Below are positions 1-11,807 of a stretch of DNA of 64,000 bases, one piece after another; the first letter of the stretch is position 1, and each line of letters starts with the position of its first letter. The translations under genes and the position numbers were made by a program. Source of the stretch: Anaeramoeba flamelloides (lineage: Eukaryota > Metamonada > Anaeramoebidae); contig JANTQA010000047.1 of NCBI GenBank assembly GCA_027625915.1, positions 5,828,001-5,892,000 on the forward strand. Direction: 5' to 3'. The notes beneath the pieces are model-generated. The model saw nothing but the letters and a program-made list of their open reading frames with translations. It was not told the DNA's origin and made no database searches.

Positions 1-1
1 A

Positions 2-412
2 AAGGAAGAAGAAAAAAAGATGGCTCTTGAAGAAACTGAAAAGGGATCGCAAAATTCTAATCAAAATGAAAGTATTGATCAAGAGGGAGAAGGTGATATG
101 TTTTCACAATTGGAAGGTTTAACCGAAGAGGAACAAATGGAATTGATTATGAAAATGTCACTGGAAGAAATGGGCAACGAAGAATTCGAACAATTGGGAA
201 TGACAAAAGAAGAAGAAGAGGAAAAAGAAAAAGATCCTGAAGTTCAAAACGCATTACAAGACGAAGATTTGGTAGATTCAATTCTACTTTCATTGCCAGG
301 TGTTGATCCTGAAAATGAAGAAATCACCGAAACAATAAAAAATATTAAAAATGAAGATAATGACAAAGAAGAAAAGGACAAGGAAAAGGAAAAGGAAAAG
401 GAAAATGATTAA
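2..412 (+). CDS. RPN10: 26S proteasome subunit RPN10/PSMD4, C-terminal part (5' end outside window)
   Basis: The reading frame is open from the first bases of the window, before the ATG at 20, so this is the 3' part of a longer gene. RPN10 is the ubiquitin receptor of the 19S regulatory particle. The von Willebrand A domain that docks it on the proteasome would lie upstream. Two things are seen. One is a ubiquitin-interacting-motif-like helix, acidic residues followed by MELIMKMSLEE, corresponding to the PSMD4 UIM with the usual Ala replaced by Ile. The other is the conserved tail, where LQDEDLVDSILLSLPGVDP matches the PSMD4 tail LENLPGVDPNNEAI. The protein ends in a Lys/Glu/Asp tract like the Lys-rich end of PSMD4. 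The stop is TAA at 410-412. The assignment rests on remembered family sequence; the missing N-terminus prevents full proof. Confidence 0.8.
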   Translation, partial: KEEEKKMALEETEKGSQNSNQNESIDQEGEGDMFSQLEGLTEEEQMELIMKMSLEEMGNEEFEQLGMTKEEEEEKEKDPEVQNALQDEDLVDSILLSLPGVDPENEEITETIKNIKNEDNDKEEKDKEKEKEKEND

Positions 413-1935
413 TTTTATTTTATTTTATTGTTTTTGTTTTTATATTATTATATTTAATTTGTAATCAAACCACATAAAAAAAAGGACTAATTAGATCAAT
501 ATTCAATTTAAAAAAATATAATAAAAAAAAAAACTATTCTTATTGTAAGCTATCAAGTTATTGCTGATCAGTTCATCATATATTTTCATGATTTTAATTC
601 TTTTCAATTTTTTTTAATATTTCCAGACTTTTTTTTTTCAGTTAAAGCTTTTTTGTATTTTATTTATTATTTGTTAAAGGAAATCTTAATAAGCCACATT
701 ATACTTTGTTTATATTTACTTAAAATTAAGTGCCTACTTTCCAGAAATGCAAAAATGTTCTGCATGAGATCAATTGATTATCAACTATTTTAAAAAATAA
801 ATTCGAAATCGACTAATTTAAAATAGAGTTACAAAAGGAAAAAAATTGATTGCGGTTCTTAATATTATGATAATATCAATCATTTTTTTTTGGTATTGTG
901 AAAGATTTAATTTTATTTAATCTAAATTGTAAAAAAAATTTGGAAAAATTTTAGATATGAAATGTATATACAAAAAAGTTATTTTTAGAAAAAATATTCA
1001 AAAATTCTTTAATTTGATTAATCAAAATTCTGATATTTAATGTTCTTGTTGGAAAAGTTTCATTTAATCTCCTTTGATTAGAAAACTTTTTTATAATCAA
1101 GAAAAGCCTTCAAGAAAAACTTCAAAATATAAAATGAAAAATGAGAGTCAAAAAATACCAATGTTTTTTAAAATAAAGGGTTCAAAAAGAAAAAAAGAAA
1201 TGACAACAATTAGACGATAACCACCCAAATAAACATTCACGAACAAATTAAATTTAATTAAATCAGAGATATCATGGGTGTGATTTACAGGGGGTTCTCA
1301 ATTAAAGATAGCATTGTTTTTTTTTTTTTTTTACCAATTGCTTCTTTTCAACCTTTTTAAATTTCTTTCTTTTTCTTTTTTTTTGGTTTTTTTTTTTACT
1401 TTTTCTCTATCATGATACTTTGATTATTCATTTCTGATGAATAAGGTTTATAATTTCTAAACAAATTAAAGAAATTAATCTTAATAAATTAATTTCAAAT
1501 CAAGACTTTTTGAAATTACTTTCTTTAATGAATAATCGTGAAATCTAAAATTTTACAATTAAATTTCCTTTCAGAAATTGAAGTCTAAAGATAACTAGAG
1601 TGTAATGTGCAATTTTTTTCCAAGATTAAAAAAATTACAAAATATTGAAAGTTTTAGTATTTTTTGATTGTGTTAAAAATAAAAATAATTTATTTCAAAA
1701 TTGTTATTTGGTGTGTTGTGTTTCAAAATTATTTAAACACAATAAAAGTGAACTATTCAATCAAAAAATGTGTTAAGTCATCATTTTGGTCAAAATTATT
1801 GGATCTAATTGATGGTATTAATTTAATAGTTTTTTCCAAAAAGATTTAAACACCAACACTTGAATTCGTATCTAACTATTTTTTTGAAAAAACTTTAGAT
1901 TAGACGTTTATGATTTCGAAAAAAATATATTTTCT
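413..1935. other. Intergenic region with no recognised feature
   Basis: About 1.5 kb of A+T-rich sequence between the RPN10 end and the 3' end of the oppositely oriented basic-protein gene. It contains T-runs, for example around 1316-1332 and 1380-1398, and one short open frame (1664-1849) with no recognisable content. No gene, RNA or repeat was recognised. Confidence 0.5.
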
Positions 1936-2592
1936 TTAATTGATCGCTTTTTTTCCCGATTTCAAAACTAATTTTTTTGTAGCCTTTTGTATAGTGTTGC
2001 CAATTTTCTTCCCTGCTAAATTTCGTTTTTTAACTGTTTCTTTTATTCTTTTCGCTTCTGTTTTTGTGACAGTTGTTCTTTTTCCCTGGATGGCCTTTTT
2101 AAGTTTATTATCTGCTCTCGCATCTAATGATCTGTTTTGTCTTCGTGTTCTCATCCTCAAATTGCTTTTTTGATTCAAATTCTTTTTTAAAGTCCTTGTT
2201 GTTGGCTTTTTGCCTCTGGTTTTCTTCTGGGCTTGTTTAACTACACTTAACCCCAAGACATGTGAAACATCTTTATTTTTTTTATTTTTAGCCTTGGAGT
2301 TTTTTCTGAACTTTTTCATTTCCGAAATTGATCTTAGAGAGTGTGTTGAAGGTTTTCTTTTTTTTGTTGTTTTTCTTTTTGGTGGTGCTTTTCGGACGAG
2401 TGTTGGTCGAGTTCTTGTTTGTTTAGTTGTAGTTCTTCTAGTGGGTGCTCGTCTTTTTGTTGTTCTACTTGTTTTAGTTCTTCTAGTGGGTGCTCGTCTT
2501 TTTGTTGTTCTACTTGTTGTAGTTCTTCTAGTGGGTGCTCTTCTTGTTGTTGTTGTTCTTCTTGTTGTTGTTCTTCTTCTTCTAGGTGGCAT
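1936..2592 (-). CDS. Thr/Arg/Lys-rich basic protein with 15-residue repeats
   Basis: A 218-residue single-exon frame starting MPPRRRR and ending SGKKAIN. About the first third is Thr/Arg-rich and holds three 15-residue repeats starting APTRR (residues about 19-63). The rest is Lys/Arg/Thr/Ser/Gln-rich with almost no acidic residues. There is no signal peptide or membrane segment. The composition suggests binding to nucleic acid, in the manner of a linker-histone tail or a nucleolar protein, but no family is recognised and that role is inference. Open frames on both strands here come from the repeats. This strand is chosen because it gives a clean ATG, a stop and a coherent basic composition. 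The neighbouring RPN10 gene is convergent with it. Confidence 0.55.
   Translation of the reverse strand: MPPRRRRTTTRRTTTTRRAPTRRTTTSRTTKRRAPTRRTKTSRTTKRRAPTRRTTTKQTRTRPTLVRKAPPKRKTTKKRKPSTHSLRSISEMKKFRKNSKAKNKKNKDVSHVLGLSVVKQAQKKTRGKKPTTRTLKKNLNQKSNLRMRTRRQNRSLDARADNKLKKAIQGKRTTVTKTEAKRIKETVKKRNLAGKKIGNTIQKATKKLVLKSGKKAIN
2404..2538 (-). repeat. Three tandem 45-bp units in the basic-protein gene
   Basis: Three in-frame 45-bp copies encode APTRRTTTSRTTKRR, APTRRTKTSRTTKRR and a diverged third copy. Unit length is a multiple of three, so the frame is kept. The same bases give an unrelated Glu/Gln frame in another reading frame, treated as a shadow. Confidence 0.8.
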
Positions 2593-2959
2593 ATTAAAAA
2601 ATTAGTTCTAAGAATTTTTAATAAACCAAAAGTTTTAAAAAAATGATTAAAGAGAAACAATTAATACCTGAAGTTAATTCTACAAATTCAAATTTCTTTT
2701 GTTTTCTGTACTTAAAAACTGTGACACAAAGTCTGCTTTAACTTTGTTTCATTTTTGTTGAATAATTTTAATAAAAAACCACCTCTTCGTATTAAGGAAT
2801 TCGTACTACCAAAAACATTTAAGGGTGTCGGTTTTACCATTTTTGAGTATTATTATTTAATCAGAAATTGAAACATTAAAGCCATGACTTTAACCAAATA
2901 CATTAATATTTTATGAAAAAAAGGTGCCGAATATATCTGAAGATAAAAAATTTAAATAT

Positions 2960-3371
2960 TATAGTAGGGAAAAAAATACCTGATCTTGAAAAAATCCTTG
3001 CCAAGATTTTTAATTGTGAATATTAGGAAAATTGTTGTTTAATTGCAACTGTTTTCAATCAAATCCTATTTATAAATAACCAAATTTTTTATAAACCCAG
3101 CAATAAACCTACCTAAAGTCCATTCAATTAGGGTGTATATAGAATAATCAAGCAATTGCTTGAAAACATAAGTAGATCTACTTTTTTTTAAAAAACAATC
3201 GAGTTTTAAAGAGGTTTGCTAGAGAATGGAAAATGATAATTTTTATTCTTGTTTTCTGATTGATTGAATAGTGTTATGAAAAAGTCTAATTTCATTAATC
3301 ATCATTCTAATAAGTAGGTGAGTTATATTTTAAAAAGACTGATTCTTCAATAAAAAGGATTTGATTTTAAA
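2960..3371 (+). mobile_element. MITE family 1, truncated copy (right end missing)
   Basis: It begins TATAGTAGGGAAAAAAATACC, matching the terminal inverted repeat of the full copies at 3372-3868 and 21739-22225. The interior follows theirs: an ATTTATAAATAACCAA stretch, AATAAACCTACCTAAAGT, ATCGAGTTTTA, and ATCATCATTCTAATAAGT-like sequence near the right. It stops at the TA where the next copy begins, lacking about 80-90 bp including the right terminal repeat. No coding frame is present. Confidence 0.75.
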
Positions 3372-3868
3372 TAGAGTAGTGAAAAAAATACCGGACATGA
3401 AAAAAATCCCTGACAAGATTTTTAATTGTGAGTATTAGTAAAATTTTTGTCTAATTTCAATGAAATCCTTATTATAAATAACCAATTTTTTTATGAGATT
3501 AGTAATAAACCTACCTAAAGTTCATCAAAGTAAGGTGTCTCTAGAATACTCGAGTAATTGTTTGATAGCCTAATGTTGATCAACTTTTTTTGGAAAAATA
3601 ATCGAGTTTTATAGAGGTTTACTAGAGTTTGGAAAATGATAATTTTTCTTATTGTTTTGTGATTGATTGAATGGTGTTTTGAACAAGTGTGATTTCATCA
3701 ATCATCATTCTAATAAGTGGGGGGGTTATAATTGAAAAAGTCTGATTCTTCTTAAAAAAAGGAATTTGATTGTAAATAAATGGAATTACACAATAATTTG
3801 ACTAATATTCACAATTAAAAATCTTGTCGGGGATTTTTTTCATGTCCGGTATTTTTTTCACCACTTTA
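3372..3868 (+). mobile_element. MITE family 1, complete copy with terminal inverted repeats
   Basis: A 497-bp element with ~65-nt terminal inverted repeats. The left arm reads AGTGAAAAAAATACCGGAC and the right arm is its near-exact reverse complement, both continuing to an AATTGTGAATATTAG-like sequence. It is bounded by TA on each side, as in Tc1/mariner-type transposition. There is no transposase, so it is non-autonomous. The left TA lies at the broken end of the 2960 copy, so this copy probably inserted into or beside that one. Confidence 0.85.
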
Positions 3869-6800
3869 ATCAAAAAATGTAAATCAAAACAAATTAAAAA
3901 AATTGATAAAGAAAAAATAAAAACAATATAATTTCTTTCTTGATCTTATCCATAATATTTGATACAATTACATATTATTTACTCAGTTTCTTTTTAATTC
4001 CAAATTAAAAAATACAGTGAAAACCAAGATTTTATTATTTCCTTAGAATTTTTCAAATCTCAATTTTATTTAATATTTTGAGTAAATTCATCAAATTTTA
4101 GATTTGTGTAAAGAAAATAGGATTATTATTGAATTCTTCCTCAGAAATACTGTGTTATTTATTTAATTAATTATTGTGGTCAGAATTGAATCTGAGTTTA
4201 TTTCCATTATATGAAAACAATTCTTGAAAAACAATATGTTGGATTATTTATGTGTTTATAGTTTATTGTGGTTAGTAATACCTTCTTATTTTTTTCCTTT
4301 ATTATTTTTTTGATTCTTTCAATAATTTTCTTTTTAAATTTGATATTTTTTTCATTGAATTTTCTTTTTAAGAGTTTTTGGAAGTTTCCAGTATTCAATT
4401 TTGACCAGGTATTTAAGAAATATGGATTAAATAGGAGAATTATTTTGATGATAAAATAACAAATGTTTCACTAAAATCATTAAACCTAAAATAATTCTAG
4501 CCCTTATTAAAAAGTATTATAAAAATATTTTCTCTTTGATTAAGTTGATCTTTGTTAAATTGTTGTTTGATTTATGGAATCCCATCCTTTTTCTTTTTAT
4601 TTTCATAGAGTTTTCTATGTTTTGGCTTGGTTTGATAAAAATAATTGGAAAAGAATTTTGAAAACCTCTTTGAAAAAAAAATAATTTTTACAATAATAAA
4701 TAAAGAGGTATTGGGCTAGTAATGCAAACCAACTCAATATCAATTAAAATTCCAATTAAGAATATAAAAACTAAATAAATGTCATATATCAACTTAGATT
4801 ATGAAATTTTTTTTTATCAAAATGCAGAATTTTATTTTAGTAATTGATCTTGTTTGTTTTGTCAAACTAAATGGAAATAATTGGTAAAATAAAAATCCTA
4901 ATTGTATATATTTTATTTGTTTATTTCATGATTAATTTTAAATTTTCCTATAACCTAGATTAATTTCAAAATATCTTTTAATAAAACAAAAAAATTAATC
5001 AAATTTAAAAAAAAATGGTATTGAAAAAAAAAAATGATATTATGAAGTTCCCAACTCTGTATGACTTAATTCTTTTGACCAAAATATAAACGAATCATTA
5101 TAAGATTTCACAATTTCAATATATATTGAAATCAGAAATGTTTTTTTCAGTAAAACTCTCACAATTAAAATTATCTATATTTAAAAAATTTTTTATCTCC
5201 TTACCATTTAGGTTGTTCTTTTCCGTGGCAACGATTGATTTATATCTGATTAATTCATTTCAAGCATGATTGCTTATAGGAGAAAATAAAAATAAAAATA
5301 AAAAACAGGGACAAAACAATAAGAAAACAATCATTTTTTTAGATGTCTATATAATTTTTTAAAGTTTAAAATTATACTACTATTCTTTACACTTGAAATT
5401 CTTTAATTATTTATGATAAAACGAATTTAAAAGGGACAAGATATAAAAAAAAATATATATTAAATAATTTAATTATCTTTGATTACAATAGTTTTTTTTA
5501 CAGAATTAAACTTTTGTAAATCAATGTTTTAATTATTATAATTATTTTACATTGGTGGGACAGACTAAAAAAAATATATTAAATAACTGTAAAAATTATT
5601 AAAATTAGTGATCACTCTGGAAAAAATTAACAAATCAAGAAAATAAATTGTAAAATATATTTTAATTTTAGAAAAGGTATAGAAAAATATATTTTTTCTA
5701 AATATTTTTACTTCTTTTTACTGATCAAAGAAGATATCTAAAACTTAAATTCCTTTAAATGGATTGATACCAATTTGTTGTAAATATTACAAGTAAATTA
5801 TATATGAACAGGGAAATCAAAGGATCAAAAAAATTTACTTTTTCTACTTTTGTCAAATAATACATGTAGAAAATTTTAATCCATTTTTCAAAATTTAGTT
5901 AATTTTTTTTAGAGGAGAAATTAGATTAAACGGTCAATAAAATCCTATAATAACTAATAATCAAATTTAGTATTGTTTTCTAAGTTCAATTATTTATAGA
6001 AATTTATAAAATGAAAAATAAAACATCTAATTTTTCTCTAAAATTAGAGTTATTTATGGTGAAATAATTCTGGGTATATTATCAAATTTCGAAATTACTC
6101 AAATTGATTTTTTTGTAATTTTTGAAGCTTTTCTCAATTATTTTCGTAGATATAAAAGTTTTAGAATGGTTTTTAATTCTCTTATAAGAAAAAATCAAAG
6201 AAATTATTTTATTATTATTAATCTTTTATTACTTAAATTGTAACAAAAAAAAAATAAGAAATCATCAATACTAGATGTTTTAAAAAACTTTTATGAAACC
6301 GAATTTTTAGTCAAAATTTTAAAGGTCTTAAAACAAGTGAAATAATTATAATTCCTCCATTATTTTTTTTTTTTCAAAATCATCACTGAAATTCCCTAAC
6401 ATTACATCCAAGCCACCGAAACATATTGTATTATACTCTACCTACCCTACCCTAACTTACCTATACTTCAACAAAAAGGGGGTTTTGTTTACTAAATTCT
6501 ACTATAATTCAATAAAATTGACTATTTTGAAAAAATTGAGGATTTTTCCAATTTTGAAATTTGATTTAATTAGAAAAGTATTAATTTTATTATTTATTGT
6601 GAGAAAGGAATAATGAAAGAAAATTTACTAACTAAAAAAGACAAGAAAAAAAAAAATAAAAATATAAAAGTAAAAAATATTATAAAATTCACATGACCAA
6701 ATTAAAAAATACCCATGTAGAGGAACAGGAGGGGTAAAAACCCGATGTAAAGATATTTTGTTATAAATAAAGATTTCACAAACTGTGATTAATAAATGGT

Positions 6801-7829
6801 ATTCCACTGTCGTTAGGTTTTTTTTTAATTTAAAAGAATGGAGTGAAATCTTTGATTTTGCTCAATTCTTTCGAATTAAAAAAAACCTAGACACGACTCC
6901 GAAGAGTGGGGCACTATGTACCTGAATTTATCTATATTTTTTAACTATATTAGGAATTTTTTATTTTCATTTTTTTATTTACAATTATTTCTTAAAAACC
7001 TTATTTTTTCTAACCATAAGATCTTTGATGAAAAATTCTAGACAAGAATGATAAATTTTGTAATTTTGATTCACTAGGTTAGGGAGTTTTTAGTATTTTT
7101 CCTAAGGATAAAATTTTTATATAAGTTTTTATCTAAAAGTTTTGCTAATTTTTTTTTCCATTTGATTCTGATATATGTATATCTTTAACAATACCAAATA
7201 AAGTGATTTATATTTTCATAATATTGAGTGCAATAATCACATTTTTTACATATTTTTTTTAAAAAAATGTATCATATTCTGATTTCTTTTTCAAGGCATA
7301 TGAGAATCTATTTATCCCATTCGTAAAAGTTCGAAATTTTAGAAATGCAGTACTACTGAAAAAATATGAATTTTACCAATTTTTGTTATCAAAAAAACAA
7401 CATTTGTAAAATTAAAATTTTATCAAAAAAATTGAGAAAATAACTACAAATTGAAATAAATTTTATTAAAGTTTTTATATGTACTCCAAAGATCAAGGAA
7501 TTTCCTCTCTAAATATGAAATAAATTCAATATAATATTGAATAATGACTTTCATGTTATATTTGAACAAGAAAAAATGGTTTTTATTGTGAAATTTGGAT
7601 TATTTGTTTTTGTCAACGTTTTTTAGGCTCTTAGCAAGTTTTTTTTGACCAATATAATACTCAATGAGTCTATATCTTTAAATTTCTAAAAATAATGAGT
7701 TATTTTTCTCTATAAATCTAGTGGTGCAAAATATTGTATCTCTTGACAAGAATTCGAATTTTATTAATTTTTTTTAAGGTAAAGATATTTGTTTATCAAG
7801 TAGGCTCCTTAAGCTATTGGTAAATCTAA
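3869..7829. other. Intergenic A+T-rich region, mostly unassigned
   Basis: No gene recognised. About 4540-4740 shares a diverged stretch (TTTGGCTTGGTTTGATAA and what follows) with 24350-24600, so it is probably an old dispersed repeat. A less A+T-rich CT-rich patch at about 6395-6480 and a GC-richer patch at 6715-6740 are unexplained. A palindromic repeat at 6810-6892 is listed separately. The rest shows only short runs and chance open frames. Confidence 0.5.
6810..6892. repeat. Isolated copy of the GAATGGAGT palindromic repeat
   Basis: The left arm GTTAGGTTTTTTTTTAATTT then AAAAGAATGGAG is answered by CTCAATTCTTTCGAATT and AAAAAAAACCTAG on the right. The arms are near-complementary for about 30 nt. 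It belongs to the family seen in two clusters at 19400-19655 and 54915-55445. Confidence 0.65.
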
Positions 7830-8320
7830 TTTATTTTTTTTTCCCTCAAATGTTATAGATGACTCGTTTGAACAAGGTTACATTGAAAAATGATAAATAA
7901 ACTCATTCCCCAACTCCATAGAAAGGAGTTATCATGTTTTAAAAGATATAATTTTTCTCAATATAATTTTCAGTCAAAAAGATCTGATCGTATTTGATTC
8001 GAGTTTTTGGATTGAATTATAAAACGATAACAAATTTGTAAAACTTTTTATTTTGACGGAATCCCACTTTTAGTAATTTTAGAGAGTTTCAGTATACAAA
8101 TATAATTGGAAATGTATTCATTTTATGAAATTCAAGAAAATTACTTCAAATAGTGAATCCATTTAAGATCCTGAAAAAATTGATTAATAATTTTATTTCA
8201 AAATATTTATTAAATTTCTTGAAATTTCAAAGATATAGTATTATTGTTTTTTTCCAAATATAGAGAATATATAAAACATGATATTAATATTAAAATCAGT
8301 TATTTGATAATATCCATTTT
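7830..8320 (+). repeat. Dispersed repeat family D, copy 1
   Basis: Shared sequence includes TTTTCAGTCAAAAAGATCTGATC, close to the reverse complement of 27590-27800, and the later part (AGTAATTTTAGAGAGTTT through CAGTTATTTGATAATAT) matches 52800-53090 in the same order. The copies are diverged and have no coding frame. Confidence 0.6.
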
Positions 8321-11300
8321 TTTTTTTTTTATTATAATTATTTATTTGAATAATTTTTATTTGATGGTGATTATTGTAAAAAATGAGAAATAATAAATTG
8401 ACTATTAACAGATTTTATACTTTTTTAGTAAATAATCCACTGAAACAATTAAGATAATTATAATTGACTATTGATTGAATAAAAAATCTTTTTTTTTTTT
8501 TTATAAGTAAATTTTTCGTATTTTTTAAAAAAAAATATTTTTGGAGAATTTTATTTGAATGTTTGGTTTTGTTTATCATATTTTTTTTGTTAACCCAAAA
8601 GAAGAAATTGATTCGAAATCTATTCTTCTGAATAATCAAAAAAATTTATTGTTTCAAGTTTTTAATAATCATTGTACTTTTATGAAATTAAGTAGCTTTA
8701 TTAAGCTGGGGATTTTAAAAACTATTTTAGTGTCATTTTTAAAAGAATATTTTTGTACAATTTCTTTACAGATAATTTGATTTTTTTCTTGTTCAGAGAA
8801 AAGAAATTAATTTTTCGAAATAATAAGAAAATATGTGGATTTTTGAAGGAATCAATAAATATAAAAATTGATCAAACTTTTTAAAACAAGAATTAGATTT
8901 GAAAAATAATATTAAAAATAAGTCATGCCTTTATTTTAATAAGATTTTATATTTGTTTTTCAATTTCAAGATTTAGTAAAAAAATTTATATAAATTATAT
9001 TTTAAATTTATATCTAGTTTTTTATTTAGTTTGCCAGTTACTTAAGAACTACTTTTCTACTTGAAAATCGTTTTTTTGTGTATTTTACTCAGTATTTGTA
9101 TCTTGGTAAATCTAACAACTTTTCTTACATTTGGATATAAGATGGAAAAAATAAAATATTTTTCAGATTTTTGACTGTTCTCGTTTATGTGAGATTTAAA
9201 ACTGAAAAAGATAATCCGAAAAAAATCACCTTTTTGATAAAATTTCACTTTAGAATAATCTTTAAAACTTTTGTACCCTTTATAGAATTTTATCATTTGT
9301 CTAAAAAGTTATGGGATATAACTTGTGAGAGTTTCAAAAAGTGTTAGATAAATTAAAAATGAATTGAATTTGTGGGTTTTTTTACTTACTGGTGCTTTTG
9401 TATTTCCAAATATAGAGAAATTTGGATAACGAAACAACATTGGGTGTAGTATTATATCGAATCCACTTTTTCCTATTTCCCTAAAAGATCATTTTTTTTC
9501 AAATTAACTGAAATAGTTTTGTTTTGAAAAATTATTCAAAAAATGAACAATTTTGACAATTTAATTTCTCATAAATATTTGAACATTGAATTCCCCAAAA
9601 ACTTTCCCATGCAACTTTGGCACAGTTTTTCTTTTACTAACCGTTAGTTTTTGAGAGAAATAAGTACAAATAAAATTCACACAAAAAGGAAAATGATGTT
9701 TTTTTTATTTGGATGGTTTTTTTTCGGTTCTATAATCAAATCGAGTAAAAACAATATCTCAAAAGTGTTTTTGGGAACTTGGATTTTTCAAATAACAAAA
9801 AGAAAAAACACAAAACCACTAAAAAACCACAATATCTATGTTGGAATTACACTGATTGGTGAAAATAATAGAAAAATTAATGTAACTCAATGATCAAAAA
9901 TCATAGACAATATGATCTTTTAGAGTTGGGGTTATTTATTGAAAATGTTTTATCTGATTGTAATTTTTTCAGTTATAAAACCTCTGTTATTTTTCTTTTT
10001 CGTTTTTATTTTTCTTAACAATGTGTTTGAGTTTATTTTGTCAAAATTTCTGAGTGATTTTTCCTCTAAAAAAAATTACAAAAACTGCAATTTTGATCCT
10101 AATTGGAGAATATTTTCAAGATCTAGAGTTCAATTTTCAATTTTATTGGATATAAAAGATGTTGAGACAATTTGACAAATCCAAAACATGCTCCTTAATT
10201 TGTTCCTATTTTTTTTTCTCTCTCTGCCAACCAAAATGTAGTTCAGCAACTTAAATCTAATTTAAAAAATAAAAACCACCCAATAGTTTAACAGTTCTGA
10301 AATATAAGGTCATTTTTAGAGATATTATTTGTAAGACTCTTGTAAAAATAAACCATAAAGAAAAGTTTAATCCATGTTTGAAGATAAAAATCTGTGTTTT
10401 TTTGTTATATAAGGCCTATACATTAACCGATCAAAGAAACTAACAATAAAGCAGACTTTAATGTGGTAGTGATTTTTTAAAGTTTAATTATTTAAAGTGA
10501 AATGCGAAAAATAAAGGATCGAATTAGAAAATTTTTCAAAATAAAGACAAAAAAATTTATCAAATTGAAAAAGCTCGAAAAACTTTTGAACAAATTACCT
10601 TCATTATTTATTATTTTCACAAAATTTGAAGTAGTATACTTTCAAAATTGATTTAACTTTCTGTATAAGATTGTTTAGTCGTTTGATTGTAACAAGATAA
10701 AGAAAAAAGCACAAATTTATATTTAAAGGATTATGAATCTGAACATCAGTTTTTTAGGAATATTGATAGCCGAAAAATCATTACAAAAAAGTCGGTAAAT
10801 AAGGAAGGAAGAATAATGAAATTGTTAATTTCTTATGTCCACTCTTTCATTCAGGTACTTTCAGGGTTTATAAGAAGAATTTCGAAAAAAACTAAATTAT
10901 TATTTTTTTATAAAAAAAAAAAAAGTGATGATTTCAAATTAACTCAAAACTACCCGACAAATAATCTAAACACTACCTTCATTATTACACTTAATTTAAT
11001 ATGATTTAATTATTCTCTTTGTCTCAGCAATCTCTTCATTCAAAATTCTCAATTTTTTTTCGTTTTTTAAAAAAAATCCCAAATTACCAATTCAAAAAAG
11101 TCCAAGTTTTTTATTTCTTGAACAAACCAGTGAATGAAATCTTGTTCAGACTAATATGACTTTTTCAAAAATAAGATGAGAAGAATAAATAATTCGAATT
11201 AAATTTGATTATTATCAAAAGCGTTAAATATAAAACCACACACTTTTATATCTTGGCAATGATCAAACATTAACAAATTAATCAACTTTTTAAAAATACA

Positions 11301-11807
11301 TATTATTGACAATAAAAAGTTTGAAGAGGAATAATAATGGTTAATTTTAAGAGACTGAATGCCAATATTGATTTTTTCCTTACACACACCGAAACATCAT
11401 TTATTTTAACTACTTTTCTAACATAAACCCTGAAAATAATTTCAAAATTTAATATAATCAGTGAAATATTTTGATTTGTTTCAAAAAAAAAACCCTCCAA
11501 TTCTGGATCTGATTCAATACTCAAGTACAAGAATTGAGAAATTTGAAAAAAAAAAAATCGGGAAATAAATTGGGAATTTTAATTTATGAGTCAGCTAAAA
11601 AGGGGTCCACCTATGACATATCTCTTCAAATGATTTTGTTTTCAAATCTTGTTCAAAAAATAATTTAGAGAATTAATATGTCCATTTTTTTTTTACATAA
11701 ATTTGTAATCTTTTTTGAACCAATAACAAAACTCTTTTTATTATTTTAACAAAAACTTTTCAAACCAAGATCAGAAAAAGACTAGTCAAGTGTGTAATAA
11801 TCATTGA
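8321..11807. other. Intergenic A+T-rich region with no gene recognised
   Basis: Several short open frames (8559-8780, 9651-9893, 9939-10175, 10816-11004 on the plus strand; 9057-9296 and 11303-11530 on the minus) show Lys/Phe/Ile-rich content typical of chance frames in this composition. None has a domain or fits a family. No RNA gene was seen. Confidence 0.5.

Noticed and set aside
2210-2660. Plus-strand Val/Leu frame and minus-strand Glu/Gln frame over the basic-protein gene
   Set aside because: Both arise from reading the 45-bp repeats in other frames; no start or domain supports them.
6430-6470. CCCTAAC/CTACCCTACC stretch as telomeric repeat
   Set aside because: Only irregular, two to three partial units; no array. 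The CCCTAACC at 19210 is likewise isolated.
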